64,000 nt of DNA from Acidimicrobiaceae bacterium (GCA_002687745.1 NZBE01000003.1:66230-130229), one strand, 5' to 3'; numbered from the stretch's first letter, positions 1 to 12,395 are shown. Notes: generated by a model not told the origin, from the sequence alone. Made by a program: numbers and translations.

Positions 1-333
1 GCCCTCACCGTTGATCGGCTGGTCGAACTGGGAGATCTGGAAGTCCTTGGGCATGTCCGGGTAGAAGTAGTTCTTGCGGGCGAACTCCGACGCCTGCACA
101 GAGCAGTTGAGGGCCAGGCCCACCCTGATCGCCAGCTCGACAGCCTTCTCGTTGAGAACCGGGAGGGAACCGGGGAGCCCCAGCGAGACGGGATCGACGT
201 TCTCGTTGGGTTCACCGCCGAACTCGTTGCGGGCACCGGAAAAGAGTTTCGTGGCCGTGGCCAACTCTGCATGTACCTCCAGCCCGATGACGACCTCCCA
301 GCCGTCCATCTCCGAGGCTGTCCCAGAGGTCAT
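1..333 (-). CDS. gatB: Aspartyl/glutamyl-tRNA(Asn/Gln) amidotransferase subunit B, N-terminal part (runs off the window)
   Basis: Reverse translation [24 protein letters not shown]...[24 protein letters not shown] is typical GatB. ATG overlaps the gatA stop (ATGA). Confidence 0.95.
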   Translation of the reverse strand, partial: MTSGTASEMDGWEVVIGLEVHAELATATKLFSGARNEFGGEPNENVDPVSLGLPGSLPVLNEKAVELAIRVGLALNCSVQASEFARKNYFYPDMPKDFQISQFDQPINGEG

Positions 334-1787
334 GGCGCTACCCCCGCGGAACCACCGGCGGCAGCCTCCAGCACCGCTGCCGCCCGGAACATTGAAGGCT
401 CACCGTTTGCCGGCGCCAGGACCTGCACACCAACGGGAAGGCCGTCGTCACCCACGCCGAACGGAACCGACATGGCCGGGTGACCCGCCAGGTTGGACGG
501 GATGGTGCACACGTCGTTCAGGTACATGAGCATCGGGTCATCGACCTTCTCGCCGATGGGGAAAGCCGTGGTCGGAGCCGTCGGGGACAACAGCAGGTCG
601 AACGACTGGTATGCCCTTGCGAAGTCCTCGACGATCAGCGTGCGAACCTTCTGGGACTTTCCGTAGTAGGCGTCGTAGTAGCCGGCCGACAGGGCGTACG
701 TGCCGAGCATGATGCGCCTCTTCACCTCGTCACCGAAGCCCGCCGTGCGGGTAGCCGCATTCATCTCGACGGTGTTGTCGGCGTCGACCCTGAGGCCGAA
801 CCTGACACCGTCAAAGCGAGCCAGGTTGCTCGATGCCTCGGCCGGAGCAATCACGTAGTAGGCGGACAGGCCAAATACCGTCGACGGAACCGATGCCTTC
901 TCAACGACGGCACCAGCCGCCGCCAGGGCCTCGGCCGCCTCGGCGAGGCGCGACTGGACGTCGGGTGCAAAGCCCTCGAGACCTGTCGGCCCGCTGCCGG
1001 AGATCTCCTCGATGACCCCCACCCGGAGACCCTCGACGCCCCGGTCGAGCACCCCCAGCAGATCAGGGGCGGAAGCCGGAATCGACGTTGAGTCCAGCGG
1101 ATCGTGGCCGGCAACGGCCTCAAGCAGCAGCGCAGCGTCAGCCACGTTCCGGGCGAAGGGTCCGATCTGGTCGAGGCTGGAGGCAAATGCCACCAGGCCG
1201 TAGCGCGACACGGCCCCGTAGGTCGGCTTGACCCCGACCACGCCGCACAGCGCAGCCGGTTGGCGGATCGATCCGCCGGTGTCGCTGCCGAGGCTCAAAG
1301 GGGTGAACCCCGCTGCCACCGCCGCCGCCGAACCACCAGAGGAGCCGCCGGGAACCCGCGTGGTGTCACAGGGGTTGAGCGTCGGACCGAATGCGGAGTT
1401 CTCCGTGGAGCTACCCATGGCGAACTCGTCCATGTTGGTCTTGCCGATGATCACGGCACCGGCGGCATCAAGGCGTTCGACGACCGTTGCGTCGTAGGGA
1501 GGCCTCCAGCCGTCGAGGATGCGCGACCCGCAGGTGGTCGGTACACCCCTCGTGCACATGTTGTCCTTGAGGGCAACCGGAACACCCGCCAGCGGGCCCG
1601 GATCGCCGCCCTGGGCGACGACGGCATCAACACGGTCGGCCCGCTCAAGGGCAGCGTCGGCGGTCACCAGGTTGAAGGCGTGGATCTGGCCCTCGCCGTC
1701 GGCGACAGCGGCCAGGTGCTCCTCGACGATGCTCCGGGCCGAACGCTCACCCGACCTGACAGCGCCGGCCAGCGAGACAGCGCTCAC
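330..1787 (-). CDS. gatA: Aspartyl/glutamyl-tRNA(Asn/Gln) amidotransferase subunit A
   Basis: 485 aa ORF with amidase signature ([40 protein letters not shown]). Confidence 0.97.
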   Translation of the reverse strand: MSAVSLAGAVRSGERSARSIVEEHLAAVADGEGQIHAFNLVTADAALERADRVDAVVAQGGDPGPLAGVPVALKDNMCTRGVPTTCGSRILDGWRPPYDATVVERLDAAGAVIIGKTNMDEFAMGSSTENSAFGPTLNPCDTTRVPGGSSGGSAAAVAAGFTPLSLGSDTGGSIRQPAALCGVVGVKPTYGAVSRYGLVAFASSLDQIGPFARNVADAALLLEAVAGHDPLDSTSIPASAPDLLGVLDRGVEGLRVGVIEEISGSGPTGLEGFAPDVQSRLAEAAEALAAAGAVVEKASVPSTVFGLSAYYVIAPAEASSNLARFDGVRFGLRVDADNTVEMNAATRTAGFGDEVKRRIMLGTYALSAGYYDAYYGKSQKVRTLIVEDFARAYQSFDLLLSPTAPTTAFPIGEKVDDPMLMYLNDVCTIPSNLAGHPAMSVPFGVGDDGLPVGVQVLAPANGEPSMFRAAAVLEAAAGGSAGVAP

Positions 1788-2134
1788 GGTGCCTCCCCCA
1801 GGACCGGGGGCACACGGAACCGGGACTCCTCTGCAGCAGGTGCAGCTGCCAGGACCTCGTCGCAGAACAACCGGTGGTCGGCCTCGTCGGCCGGACCCAC
1901 GGTGGGCACGTCGGCCCGAAAGACATTGGACAGCGGCAGCGGATGCGAAGTGGGCGCAACACCGTCCAGGTCCAGCGCCTCGATGTCGGCGGCATGGTCC
2001 AGGACATCGGCCAGCTGCCCCGTGAACCCGTCCAACTCGGAGTCGGTCAGGTTGAGGCGCGCCAGACGGGCCACATAGGCGACGTCGTCACGGCTGATGC
2101 GACCGGGCGTTGAGGTACCGGCGTCAGGTTCCAC
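1784..2134 (-). CDS. gatC: Aspartyl/glutamyl-tRNA amidotransferase subunit C
   Basis: [43 protein letters not shown]; overlaps gatA start. Confidence 0.93.
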   Translation of the reverse strand: MEPDAGTSTPGRISRDDVAYVARLARLNLTDSELDGFTGQLADVLDHAADIEALDLDGVAPTSHPLPLSNVFRADVPTVGPADEADHRLFCDEVLAAAPAAEESRFRVPPVLGEAP

Positions 2135-2187
2135 GAACTCAGAGGCTAGAGGCCGGTCCCCCGGCTCGCTCAGGGGTCACCCCGGGT

Positions 2188-4065
2188 CTACTCGGAGATC
2201 AGGGTCACCCGGGTCTGTGGCAGACCCAGGTAGCCCGATGCCGGATCCTGGGAGGTGACACGGCCGTCGGCCGGACCGACCACGTCAACCTGCCTGAACC
2301 CTGCCGCCTGGAGCCTGGCGTCGGCAGCAACTACCGACAGCCCCTCGACAGCCGGCACCGGACGCGGCTCTGGTCCCGATGACACGAGAACCTGGATCTC
2401 ACCACCCACCGCCAGCGGGGTTCCGGGTTCTGGCGACACGCCCACAACGGTGCCGACCTCGGACAGGCCGGGAGTATCCACGAGGACCGGAACAAGCTTG
2501 AGGGCCAGGAGCGAGGCCTGAACGTCGGCAGCCTGCATGCCTGTGAGGCCCGTGGGCACCGAACGCGGAGCAGGGCCCTCTGACAGCACCAGGTCGACAG
2601 CGGTCCCGAGCGGAAGGCTGGAAGCATCACCGGGAACCTCGATCACAAGGCCCGGAAGCGTCTCCTCGGAGAAGCCACGGGTGACCTCACCAGTGGTCAG
2701 GCCGGCCTCATCGAGAAGGCGGGCCGCCTCAGACGCTGTTACACCGACAAGGCCGGTTGGAACCGCAACACGGTCCGCGCCGAGGGAGATGACTATCACC
2801 ACGTTCTCGCCCTCGGCCAACGGCGTTCCACCAGCTGGGATCATCTCGAGCAGCTCGCCCTGGACCGAACCGTCCTGCCTGTCGAAGCGCTCCTCGACAA
2901 CCCATCCCAACTGGGTCAACAGGGTGCCGGCGCTCTCGCCGGACGAGCCGACCAGCGACGGCAGGCGACGGGTCACGTCCCTCGTGTTCTCCCAGAGGAC
3001 CGTGCCACCGACCACAGCACCCACGACGAGCGCCACGGTCAGCACGGCTGCAGGCCAGCGGCGGCGGGGTCCGACAGGCCGCTGTGGCGGAGCCGGTGCA
3101 GCATCGGGAGACACGCTCGGTGTCACCGAAGCCGCCTCACCCGCCAGGGGAGAGGCTCCGATCTCGCCGGGGCCGACAAGCTGCAACGGCTCAGGTCGCG
3201 GCATGCCCTCGGCCATGCTCAACAGCATCCGGCCGAACTCGGCGGCAGTCGGGCGCTTGTCGGGATGGGCAGCACCGGCCCTGGCGACAACGGGGGCGAG
3301 CGGCCCGAGGACATCGGGGACGGGAACATCGCGGCCCTCACGGGCCCTGAGGGTTCCGGCGACCGTGCTCTCCACGAACGGCAGATGGCCGGTGACCGCC
3401 TCGACCATGCACAGTGCCAGTGCGTAGACGTCGGACCTGCCGTCGACCACCTTGCCCCTTGCCTGCTCAGGCGACGCATACCGGGCAGTTCCAGCGTGGC
3501 CTGAACCGGGCTGCTCACCTGCCATCGCAGCCGCCAGCCCGAAGTCGGCAATACGGAGACGACCATCGTCGCCGAAGAGCAGGTTGGCGGGCTTCACGTC
3601 ACGGGGCACCAACCCCCTGCTGTGGGCGTGGTCGAGGCCACGACACGCATCGAGTGCCAGGACCAGGACCTGTGAGGGGCTGAGCGTTCGCCCCGAGGCC
3701 AGGATGCTCCGCAGGCTCCCTCCGCCCAGGTACTCGGTGACCAGAAACGCCTGGCCGTCGACCCCCCAGTCATAGACATCGACCACGTGGGGGCTGTTCA
3801 ACGAGGCGACAGCCTGCGCCTCGGCACGGAACTGCCTGACGAACGCCGGATCACGCGAGGCAGCCGTGTGCAGGACCTTGACCGCAACCCGTCGACCGAG
3901 GCTGATGTCTTCGGCCAGGTAGACGGTGCCCGAACCGCCGGTGCCGATGACGTCGCTCAGCCGGTACCGGCCATCGACGAGCTGCCCGATGGGCGACGAC
4001 GACGTCGGGCCGCCCGAACCACCTTCTCCGCCGGTGCCACCACCGGACCACTGACCATCCATCAC
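2188..4065 (-). CDS. Membrane Ser/Thr protein kinase with four C-terminal PASTA-like repeats (PknB/StkP family)
   Basis: Kinase motifs IGTGGSGTVYLAED, VAVKVL, DVKPANLLF, IADFGLAAAM, ASPEQARG; single TM; PASTA-like repeats. Confidence 0.93.
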   Translation of the reverse strand: MMDGQWSGGGTGGEGGSGGPTSSSPIGQLVDGRYRLSDVIGTGGSGTVYLAEDISLGRRVAVKVLHTAASRDPAFVRQFRAEAQAVASLNSPHVVDVYDWGVDGQAFLVTEYLGGGSLRSILASGRTLSPSQVLVLALDACRGLDHAHSRGLVPRDVKPANLLFGDDGRLRIADFGLAAAMAGEQPGSGHAGTARYASPEQARGKVVDGRSDVYALALCMVEAVTGHLPFVESTVAGTLRAREGRDVPVPDVLGPLAPVVARAGAAHPDKRPTAAEFGRMLLSMAEGMPRPEPLQLVGPGEIGASPLAGEAASVTPSVSPDAAPAPPQRPVGPRRRWPAAVLTVALVVGAVVGGTVLWENTRDVTRRLPSLVGSSGESAGTLLTQLGWVVEERFDRQDGSVQGELLEMIPAGGTPLAEGENVVIVISLGADRVAVPTGLVGVTASEAARLLDEAGLTTGEVTRGFSEETLPGLVIEVPGDASSLPLGTAVDLVLSEGPAPRSVPTGLTGMQAADVQASLLALKLVPVLVDTPGLSEVGTVVGVSPEPGTPLAVGGEIQVLVSSGPEPRPVPAVEGLSVVAADARLQAAGFRQVDVVGPADGRVTSQDPASGYLGLPQTRVTLISE

Positions 4066-4124
4066 GGAGCGAGGCTACTGCGGAGCACCCGCCCAGCGGA
4101 CCAGCCCCACGGGCCGACGGGCCG

Positions 4125-4141
4125 GACCCGCCTGTCGGGTC
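4125..4141. promoter_or_regulatory. Inverted repeat in the divergent kinase/4173 promoter region
   Basis: GACCCG-CCTGT-CGGGTC. Confidence 0.25.
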
Positions 4142-4172
4142 TCAGGGACCGACCTTCCGGTAGCCTGCCGCC

Positions 4173-4586
4173 GTGAACCGCCGCAGCGCCATCGTGATCA
4201 TCACGCTCATGACGCTCGGCATCGGCCTACTTGTCGCCGCTGCCCTGATCGAAGACGGCAACGGCGGGGACATCACCGTCGACTCCAACCCGGCCATCAT
4301 CGAACTGGTCCCACCGAGGGGAGACCAGGTGATCCACCAGGCGACCGTCGGCGTGATCCTTGCAGCAGGCTGGTCGGGTGAGATCGTGCAGATAGGCGGC
4401 ACGGTCATCCCCCTCGACCAACAGCAGGTGCAGAGCGCCCTCAACTCGGTGCTGTTCCGGCCCGGCGAGGGCCTGGCGCTCGAGGCCCTCCCACCACAGG
4501 ACCTATGTGCGACAGCGCGCTACTGGCCTGTCCAGACCCCCGACAGGACCTCGACAATCGACTGGTGCTTCAGGGTCGACAGCTGA
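4173..4586 (+). CDS. Hypothetical membrane-anchored/secreted protein (137 aa)
   Basis: N-terminal hydrophobic segment IVIITLMTLGIGLLVAAALI; GTG start 6 nt after TAGCCT. Confidence 0.7.
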   Translation: MNRRSAIVIITLMTLGIGLLVAAALIEDGNGGDITVDSNPAIIELVPPRGDQVIHQATVGVILAAGWSGEIVQIGGTVIPLDQQQVQSALNSVLFRPGEGLALEALPPQDLCATARYWPVQTPDRTSTIDWCFRVDS

Positions 4587-4590
4587 GGCC

Positions 4591-6645
<2,055 letters not shown>

Positions 6646-6712
6646 CTACCTGTGCCCCGACCCGGCCCCCGGAGAAGCCCCGGATGCCATGCCTGCCCGT
6701 AGCGTGAGAGCC

Positions 6713-7627
6713 GTGGCAAGAGGCATCCTCCAGAGGGAGAACAACGCGGGTACGCGTCGCTCCGAGACGGCAGTGGCGTGGATCCTGCGAGCAGCCTGGC
6801 TGGTACTGCCCCTGACGCTCGGGCCGGCGCTGGCAGACGGCCTCGACGCCAGAGCCACCGGGCTGCGGACCACGGCATCGGTCGGGCTCTGGGTGCTCTG
6901 GTCGGTCGGCCTGCTGGCCACGCTCATCCCCCACCCGGCCACCCTGACCGCTGTACGCATCGGCGGCCCCGCCACCACGGCCGCAGCGGTCTGGGCTGCC
7001 GTCACGACCGATGAGCCCGTTGGCACCGTCATCGCAGCGACGGCCGGGCTGGTGGTCGGAGTCGCTGCCCTGTCGGCACCGGTCGGAGATCTCTTCGTGG
7101 ACGGTGCCTCCTACGGCGACGAACGCAGGTTCCTGCTGAGGGGCCCCGGCCCTGTGGTCCTCCTGCTCGGACCACTTGCATGGGTGGTGATCACGCTCGG
7201 CACGATCACCGGCCCCCTGTTGCTTGCCGACTCACGCTGGATTCCCGGAGCCGCCGCCTGCGTCATCGGATTCCCGGCTGCGGCCCTTGGGGCGAGGGCC
7301 CTCAACCAGTTGAGCCGCCGGTGGGTGGTCCTCGTTCCAGCAGGGTTCGTGCTCCACGACCACCTGGCACTCTCCGAACCCACCCTTCTGCCGCGCTCCG
7401 GCATCTCATCGGTCGGGCCTGCCAGGCAGGACACCGACGCCCTGGACCTGAGCCAGGCGGCCCACGGTATGGCCATCGAGGTCCGCTGTACCGAGCCCCA
7501 CGAGATGCTCCCGGCCACCAGGAACACGGTTGCCGAGGTGCAGTCGGTGCCCGCATTCCTGTTCACCCCGGCACGACCAGATGCCCTCCTTGCCGAGGCG
7601 GCGCGGCGCAGGCTGACGGTGGGCTGA
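6713..7627 (+). CDS. Hypothetical multi-TM membrane protein
   Basis: Several hydrophobic segments. Start placed at GTG 6713 (TAGCGT -10-like hexamer 7 nt upstream); the longer supplied ORF 6170-7627 runs antisense through ligA. Confidence 0.65.
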   Translation: MARGILQRENNAGTRRSETAVAWILRAAWLVLPLTLGPALADGLDARATGLRTTASVGLWVLWSVGLLATLIPHPATLTAVRIGGPATTAAAVWAAVTTDEPVGTVIAATAGLVVGVAALSAPVGDLFVDGASYGDERRFLLRGPGPVVLLLGPLAWVVITLGTITGPLLLADSRWIPGAAACVIGFPAAALGARALNQLSRRWVVLVPAGFVLHDHLALSEPTLLPRSGISSVGPARQDTDALDLSQAAHGMAIEVRCTEPHEMLPATRNTVAEVQSVPAFLFTPARPDALLAEAARRRLTVG

Positions 7628-7629
7628 CA

Positions 7630-7646
7630 CCCGGCACACCGCCGGG
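7630..7646. terminator. Hairpin between convergent genes (6713-7627 and mnmA)
   Basis: CCCGGC-ACACC-GCCGGG filling the 20-bp gap. Confidence 0.45.
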
Positions 7647-7647
7647 C

Positions 7648-8694
7648 TCAACAGGCCAGGGCACCCCCGAGCACCACATCACCGTCGTAGAAGACGACAC
7701 TCTGGCCCGGGGCGACGCGGCGGTGCGGCGCCTCCCAATGGACGGCGCCCGAGACCAGAACCGCCGCGACCGGCTCGCCGTGGGCGCTCGTCTGTACCAG
7801 CACGGAACCATCCACGGGCCCGTCGGCCCAGACCGCACGATCTACCGGGGTGGCGTCGACGAGCAGGTCCGCTGCCGACCCAACCGTCACCGTGGCTGTC
7901 GCAGTGTCGACAGCAGTGGCGTACCTGGGGCCGTCACCACCAGCCAGCTCCATGCCCCTCCGCTGACCGAGCGTGACCATCTCGACGGCCTCGACGCGTC
8001 CCACCTCGGCCCCCGAGCCGTCCACCACACGCCCGGAGGTGAGGGGAATACGCCGGCCCAGGAACTCACGCCGGCCGGCGTCACCGCGGGACGCACCGGT
8101 GATGAAGCAGACGTCCTGACTGTCGGGCTTGTCGGCCGTGCGCAGGCCCAGGCCTGCCGCCCTGGCCCTCACCTCATCCTTGGACATCTCCCCGACCGGA
8201 AGGTCCAGGCGGGCCAGAACATCCTGGTCGAGCATGTGCAGGACATAGGACTGGTCCTTGGCCGGGTCAGATGCACGGGCAATGCGTCGGGACCCGTCAG
8301 GCATGTCGACAACCCGGGCGTGATGGCCCGTTGCCAGACGATCGAAACCAAGCGACCGGGCACGCCGCATCAGCCGGTCGAACTTGATGTGGCGGTTGCA
8401 CTCGATGCAAGGGTTGGGCGTGCGGCCGGCGGCATGGTCCGCCACATAGGGCTCCACCACGTGACGGTCGAAGTCCTCGCCCATGTTGAACACGTGGTGG
8501 TCAATGCCGAGACAGTCGGCCACCCGCCTCGCATCGTCGACATCAGACACCGAACAGCACCCCGAGTCGGACTCACCACCCCAGAGACGCAGCGTCACGC
8601 CGACGACGTCGTGGCCCGACTCCTGGATCAGGGCTGCGGCGACAGACGAGTCGACGCCGCCAGACATGGCGACCAGTACCCGCTGAGGTTCCAT
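7648..8694 (-). CDS. mnmA: tRNA-specific 2-thiouridylase MnmA
   Basis: VLVAMSGGVDSSVAAAL PP-loop, NPCIECNRHIKF, PDSQDVCFI. ATG at 8694 overlaps the upstream stop. Confidence 0.96.
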   Translation of the reverse strand: MEPQRVLVAMSGGVDSSVAAALIQESGHDVVGVTLRLWGGESDSGCCSVSDVDDARRVADCLGIDHHVFNMGEDFDRHVVEPYVADHAAGRTPNPCIECNRHIKFDRLMRRARSLGFDRLATGHHARVVDMPDGSRRIARASDPAKDQSYVLHMLDQDVLARLDLPVGEMSKDEVRARAAGLGLRTADKPDSQDVCFITGASRGDAGRREFLGRRIPLTSGRVVDGSGAEVGRVEAVEMVTLGQRRGMELAGGDGPRYATAVDTATATVTVGSAADLLVDATPVDRAVWADGPVDGSVLVQTSAHGEPVAAVLVSGAVHWEAPHRRVAPGQSVVFYDGDVVLGGALAC

Positions 8695-9845
8695 CAGGCG
8701 TACGCCGACAGGCGCTCGACGATTCCGGGGATCACCGACAGGGCACGGTCGACGTCCGCATCGGTCGTCGCACGCGCCAGAGACAGACGAAGAGACCCCG
8801 CCGCCACGGACCGCTCGATGCCCATGGCGGCAAGGACGTGGCTCGGGTCCTGGGCTCCGCTGGAACACGACGAGGCCGCACTGGCACAGATGCCCTCCTG
8901 TTCCAGCAGGAACAGCAGCGCCTCGCTCTCGATCCCCTCAAAGCACAGGTGCGCCACCGCCGGGGTCCGGCCGACGCCGTCGGGCACGGTGCGGCTGGCG
9001 CCGGGAACCGCGGCCAGCAGGCCCGTCTCAAGGCGATCTCTCATAGCCGCCACCCTGACCGCTGTCTCCCCACGGTCAACGACGACCAGCTCGGCGGCAC
9101 GACCCAGGCCGACGATGGCTGGCACGTTCTGGGTGCCGCTACGACGCTCCCGCTCCTGACCACCGCCACGCAGCATCGGAGAGAGGGGGACATCCCCGTC
9201 GACCACCAGCGCGCCCGCACCCTTGGGGCCACCGAACTTGTGACCCGTGATGCTCACGAGGCGGGCACCCCGGCAGGCGTCGGCCAGATCCAGCCATGCG
9301 GTCGCCTGAACGGCATCACAGTGGACCAAGGCATCCGGTGCCCGCTCGGAGACCAGCGAGACGACCTCGGCCACCGGGTTGACCACACCGGTCTCGTTGT
9401 TGGCGGCCATCACCGACACCAGCCTGATGTCGGCCACGGACTCGAGGGTCTCGGCCAGTGCGCCCAGGTCGATCCGCCCACCCGCGTCAGCCGGCAGCAC
9501 CACCCCACCGGATTCCCTTACCGGCTCCAGAACCGCCGCATGCTCGGCTGCACAACAGACCGCAACCCCGGACCCGTCCCCCAGCACACCGTCGACCGCC
9601 AGGTTGTCGGCCTCGGTGCCCCCGCTTGTGAACACGACACCACCGGGATCCATGCCGACCAGGGCCGCAACGGCGTCGCGGGCATCGTCGATCGCCCTAC
9701 GGGCATCACGCGCCATGCGATGCGACCCGGACGGGTTGCCCGGGTGCTCGCCCAGCCATGGCAGCATCGCCTCGACCACCTCGGAGCGCGCCGGCGTCGA
9801 GGCCGCATGGTCCAGGTAGACCTGCCGGTTCAACTGCTCCTCCAC
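8694..9845 (-). CDS. Cysteine desulfurase (NifS/IscS family)
   Basis: VYLDHAASTPA, SITGHKFGGPKGAGAL, ASSCSSG active-site Cys. GTG start at 9845 preferred over the longer ORF to 9890 (TAGCCT 7 nt upstream). Confidence 0.92.
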   Translation of the reverse strand: MEEQLNRQVYLDHAASTPARSEVVEAMLPWLGEHPGNPSGSHRMARDARRAIDDARDAVAALVGMDPGGVVFTSGGTEADNLAVDGVLGDGSGVAVCCAAEHAAVLEPVRESGGVVLPADAGGRIDLGALAETLESVADIRLVSVMAANNETGVVNPVAEVVSLVSERAPDALVHCDAVQATAWLDLADACRGARLVSITGHKFGGPKGAGALVVDGDVPLSPMLRGGGQERERRSGTQNVPAIVGLGRAAELVVVDRGETAVRVAAMRDRLETGLLAAVPGASRTVPDGVGRTPAVAHLCFEGIESEALLFLLEQEGICASAASSCSSGAQDPSHVLAAMGIERSVAAGSLRLSLARATTDADVDRALSVIPGIVERLSAYA

Positions 9846-9906
9846 CCCACGGAGGCTACGGGGAACCCGTGCACGACGCTTGGCCCGCACCTGCCAGACT
9901 CGGCAG

Positions 9907-10665
9907 ATGGACGGATACGGACCCGAAACCTACGGCGACCACCACGCCGAGGTCTACGACGACTGGTACGGCGGTGACGGTGGAATCGCCGTCAGTCAGA
10001 TCGGATCGCCTGCCGACGTGGCTGCGGTCATCGCCGACATTGCGGACGGAGGTCGGATTCTGGAACTCGGCGTCGGAACCGGGCGCCTGGCCCTGCCCAT
10101 TGCAGCCACGGGCCTGGATGTGACAGGGATTGACGCCTCGTCAGCGATGCTCGACGTACTTCGAACCAAACCGGGGGCTGGCGGCCTGACCCTCATCGAG
10201 GGGGACATGGCAAACCCAGTTGGCCTGCCCGAGGGGTCGTTCAGCGTGGTCCTGATCGGCTTCAACACCCTGTTCAACCTGACGACCGAGTCGGCCCAGG
10301 CCGCCTCCATAGGCCACGCTGCCGGACTGCTGCAGCCCGGCGGGCGGTTCGTCATGGAGGCCTTCGTTCCGGATCCGGGGGCCCACGACGGCATGTCGGT
10401 GAGGACCGTCGAGCTTGACCGGGTGGTCATGGACGTCACAGTCACAGACCTCGGGGACCAGCTCATCACAGGACAGAGGATTGAGATCACCGAGGCCGGA
10501 AACCGGATGTTCCCCTACCACCTGCGATACGCCACCCCTGACCAGGTCGACGAGATGGCCCTGTCGGCCGGGCTGGAGCTGGAGGATCGGTGGGCCGACT
10601 GGTCACGCTCGGCGTTCACCGAGGACTCCGGATGCCACGTGTCGGTCTGGCGCAGGTCCGCCTGA
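9907..10665 (+). CDS. Class I SAM-dependent methyltransferase
   Basis: ILELGVGTGRLALPIAATGLDVTGIDASSAMLD motif I and post-I region. Confidence 0.85.
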   Translation: MDGYGPETYGDHHAEVYDDWYGGDGGIAVSQIGSPADVAAVIADIADGGRILELGVGTGRLALPIAATGLDVTGIDASSAMLDVLRTKPGAGGLTLIEGDMANPVGLPEGSFSVVLIGFNTLFNLTTESAQAASIGHAAGLLQPGGRFVMEAFVPDPGAHDGMSVRTVELDRVVMDVTVTDLGDQLITGQRIEITEAGNRMFPYHLRYATPDQVDEMALSAGLELEDRWADWSRSAFTEDSGCHVSVWRRSA

Positions 10666-10679
10666 CCCGTTCAGGTCAG
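10662..10679. terminator. Hairpin spanning the stop codons of convergent genes
   Basis: CTGACC-CGTTCA-GGTCAG covers both the methyltransferase TGA and the DsbA-family stop. Confidence 0.4.
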
Positions 10680-11365
10680 TCGGGGCGTCCGGTCACCACC
10701 GGCAGGGCCAGCTGCGGACGGTCGGAACGCTTCAACTCGGAGAATGTCGAGAAGCGGGCGAGGGTCAACGCTGCGTCGAACAGCTCCAGGCACCCATCGT
10801 CGGTCTCCGGTACCGACGAGATGACAGGCCCGAAGAACGACGGCCCGTCGGGCGGGTCGATGCTCAGGATCGGTGTGCCGACGTCCCGGCCGGTACGTCC
10901 CACGGCGTCCTCGGTTCCAGCCCGAAGGATGGCGTCGAGCGAGGCATCATCGGCAGCAGCCGCGTACGAGGTGTCGAACCCCGCCGCCTCCAGGACCGCA
11001 CACAGGTGCTCAGGGGTTCCGACCTGTGCACGCAGGTCCTCACCCGGTTCGGGAACCCTGTGCCAGATGGACCGCCCGAACGCCTCGTAGAGCGGGCCCA
11101 TGGCCGGAGCCCCATGGTCGTTCCTGACCGCCGCAGCCACCCGAAGCATCCGGCGGCCACGGTTGTGACCCTCCCTGTAGCCCTCGGGGAACTCGGCCTC
11201 GTAGTCGCGTTCCTCGTTCAGGATCGACAGGTTGATGAACCGCCACTCCACGTCAATGTCACGAAGGGCCGCCACCCGACGCAGCCACAGCGAGGTCATC
11301 CACGCGAACGGGCAGATCGGATCCCAGAAGAACTCGATCCTCTTGACTGTTCCTGTGTCACCCAT
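10676..11365 (-). CDS. DsbA/FrnE-family thioredoxin-fold protein (mycothiol-dependent nitroreductase-like)
   Basis: FFWDPICPFAWMTSLWLRRV...VEWRFINLSILNEERD resembles the Rv2466c-type DsbA family. Confidence 0.75.
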   Translation of the reverse strand: MGDTGTVKRIEFFWDPICPFAWMTSLWLRRVAALRDIDVEWRFINLSILNEERDYEAEFPEGYREGHNRGRRMLRVAAAVRNDHGAPAMGPLYEAFGRSIWHRVPEPGEDLRAQVGTPEHLCAVLEAAGFDTSYAAAADDASLDAILRAGTEDAVGRTGRDVGTPILSIDPPDGPSFFGPVISSVPETDDGCLELFDAALTLARFSTFSELKRSDRPQLALPVVTGRPD

Positions 11366-11483
11366 CGTCCATCCCCTCTTCTCACAGCCTCACACGGAAC
11401 TCCACCCACCGACCATCCCGGAACCCCAGCCGGCCCCGAAATGTTCCCTGTGCCTCACGCCTGCCTCTCGCCCAACTGTTCGA

Positions 11484-12395
11484 CTAACCAAGTAGCGGGT
11501 CTGCCCAGTTTCCCGCCGCCCAGACGGCCGCTGCAGCGAATACGACCGCTGAAACGACGGTGAGTGCTGACCCAACAGACCGTGGCGCCCTGCGGCGGTC
11601 CGCCTCGTCGACCATCCAGGCCACAACCGCTCCACCGATGAGGCCACCCACATGCCCACCGAGGCTTATGCCGGGTCGGCTCACCGTGAACACGAGGTTG
11701 ATGGCGACCAGGCCACCGACACCTGAACTCCACGGGTTGATGCCCCGCCTGAGCTGGTGCACGAGCGTGGCCCCCATCAGACCGAAGACCGCTCCGGATG
11801 CACCCACGGTCAACGCCAACGGATCGAGCAGCATTACGCCCAGGGACCCGGCGGCCAACGACGCCGCGTAAAGGCCCACGAACCGACCGGGGCCGTGCAG
11901 TCGCTCCAACTGGTGGCCGAGCATCCACGCCAGGAACATGTTGAACACCAGGTGCAGCAGCCCGCCGTGGAGAAACGCACCCGTCGCCAGCCGCCACCAC
12001 TCCCCCTCGGCGATGCCGATGTGGACGATGGTGAAACCGTCGCGTACCCGGCCGTACCCGAGCAGTCCGAAGTCGATCGTGGCGTTGCCTCCGCCACCCG
12101 CCAGCGAACCACCTGAGACGAGGGTCGCCAGGAAGGCTGCCAGGTTCAGGCCGATGATCGCCGTCGTTGCACTGCGGCCGTCATCATGGCGCATGCCGGC
12201 GGAACCGGCTGTTCGCCGGCGTGGGCGATGCGGGCGTCCTGCGACGATGGGCCCGGCGCACTCGGGGCAGTGGAACCCGACCGAGGCAGTGTGCATGCAC
12301 TCCCCGCAGATCACCCGGTCGCACCGTTGGCAGCGCACGCCGGCCCGCCGCTCAGGGTGCCAGGCGCAGGTGTCGCCGTGAATCGGGGTACTCAC
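11484..12395 (-). CDS. Rhomboid-family intramembrane serine protease with N-terminal zinc-binding (B-box-like) segment
   Basis: CxxH/CxxC-rich N-terminus (CAWHPERRAGVRCQRCDRVICGEC), GASGAVFGLMGA, HLVFNMFLAWMLG, HVGGLIGG. GTG start at 12395. Confidence 0.9.
   Translation of the reverse strand: MSTPIHGDTCAWHPERRAGVRCQRCDRVICGECMHTASVGFHCPECAGPIVAGRPHRPRRRTAGSAGMRHDDGRSATTAIIGLNLAAFLATLVSGGSLAGGGGNATIDFGLLGYGRVRDGFTIVHIGIAEGEWWRLATGAFLHGGLLHLVFNMFLAWMLGHQLERLHGPGRFVGLYAASLAAGSLGVMLLDPLALTVGASGAVFGLMGATLVHQLRRGINPWSSGVGGLVAINLVFTVSRPGISLGGHVGGLIGGAVVAWMVDEADRRRAPRSVGSALTVVSAVVFAAAAVWAAGNWADPLLG

Noticed and set aside
480-2078. Long plus-strand ORFs opposite gatA/gatC (203 aa, 324 aa)
   Set aside because: Antisense shadows of GC-rich coding sequence; Arg/Pro/Gly-rich composition and no recognisable motif.
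7180-9159. 659-aa plus-strand ORF opposite mnmA and cysteine desulfurase
   Set aside because: Antisense shadow; both minus-strand genes have catalytic motifs.
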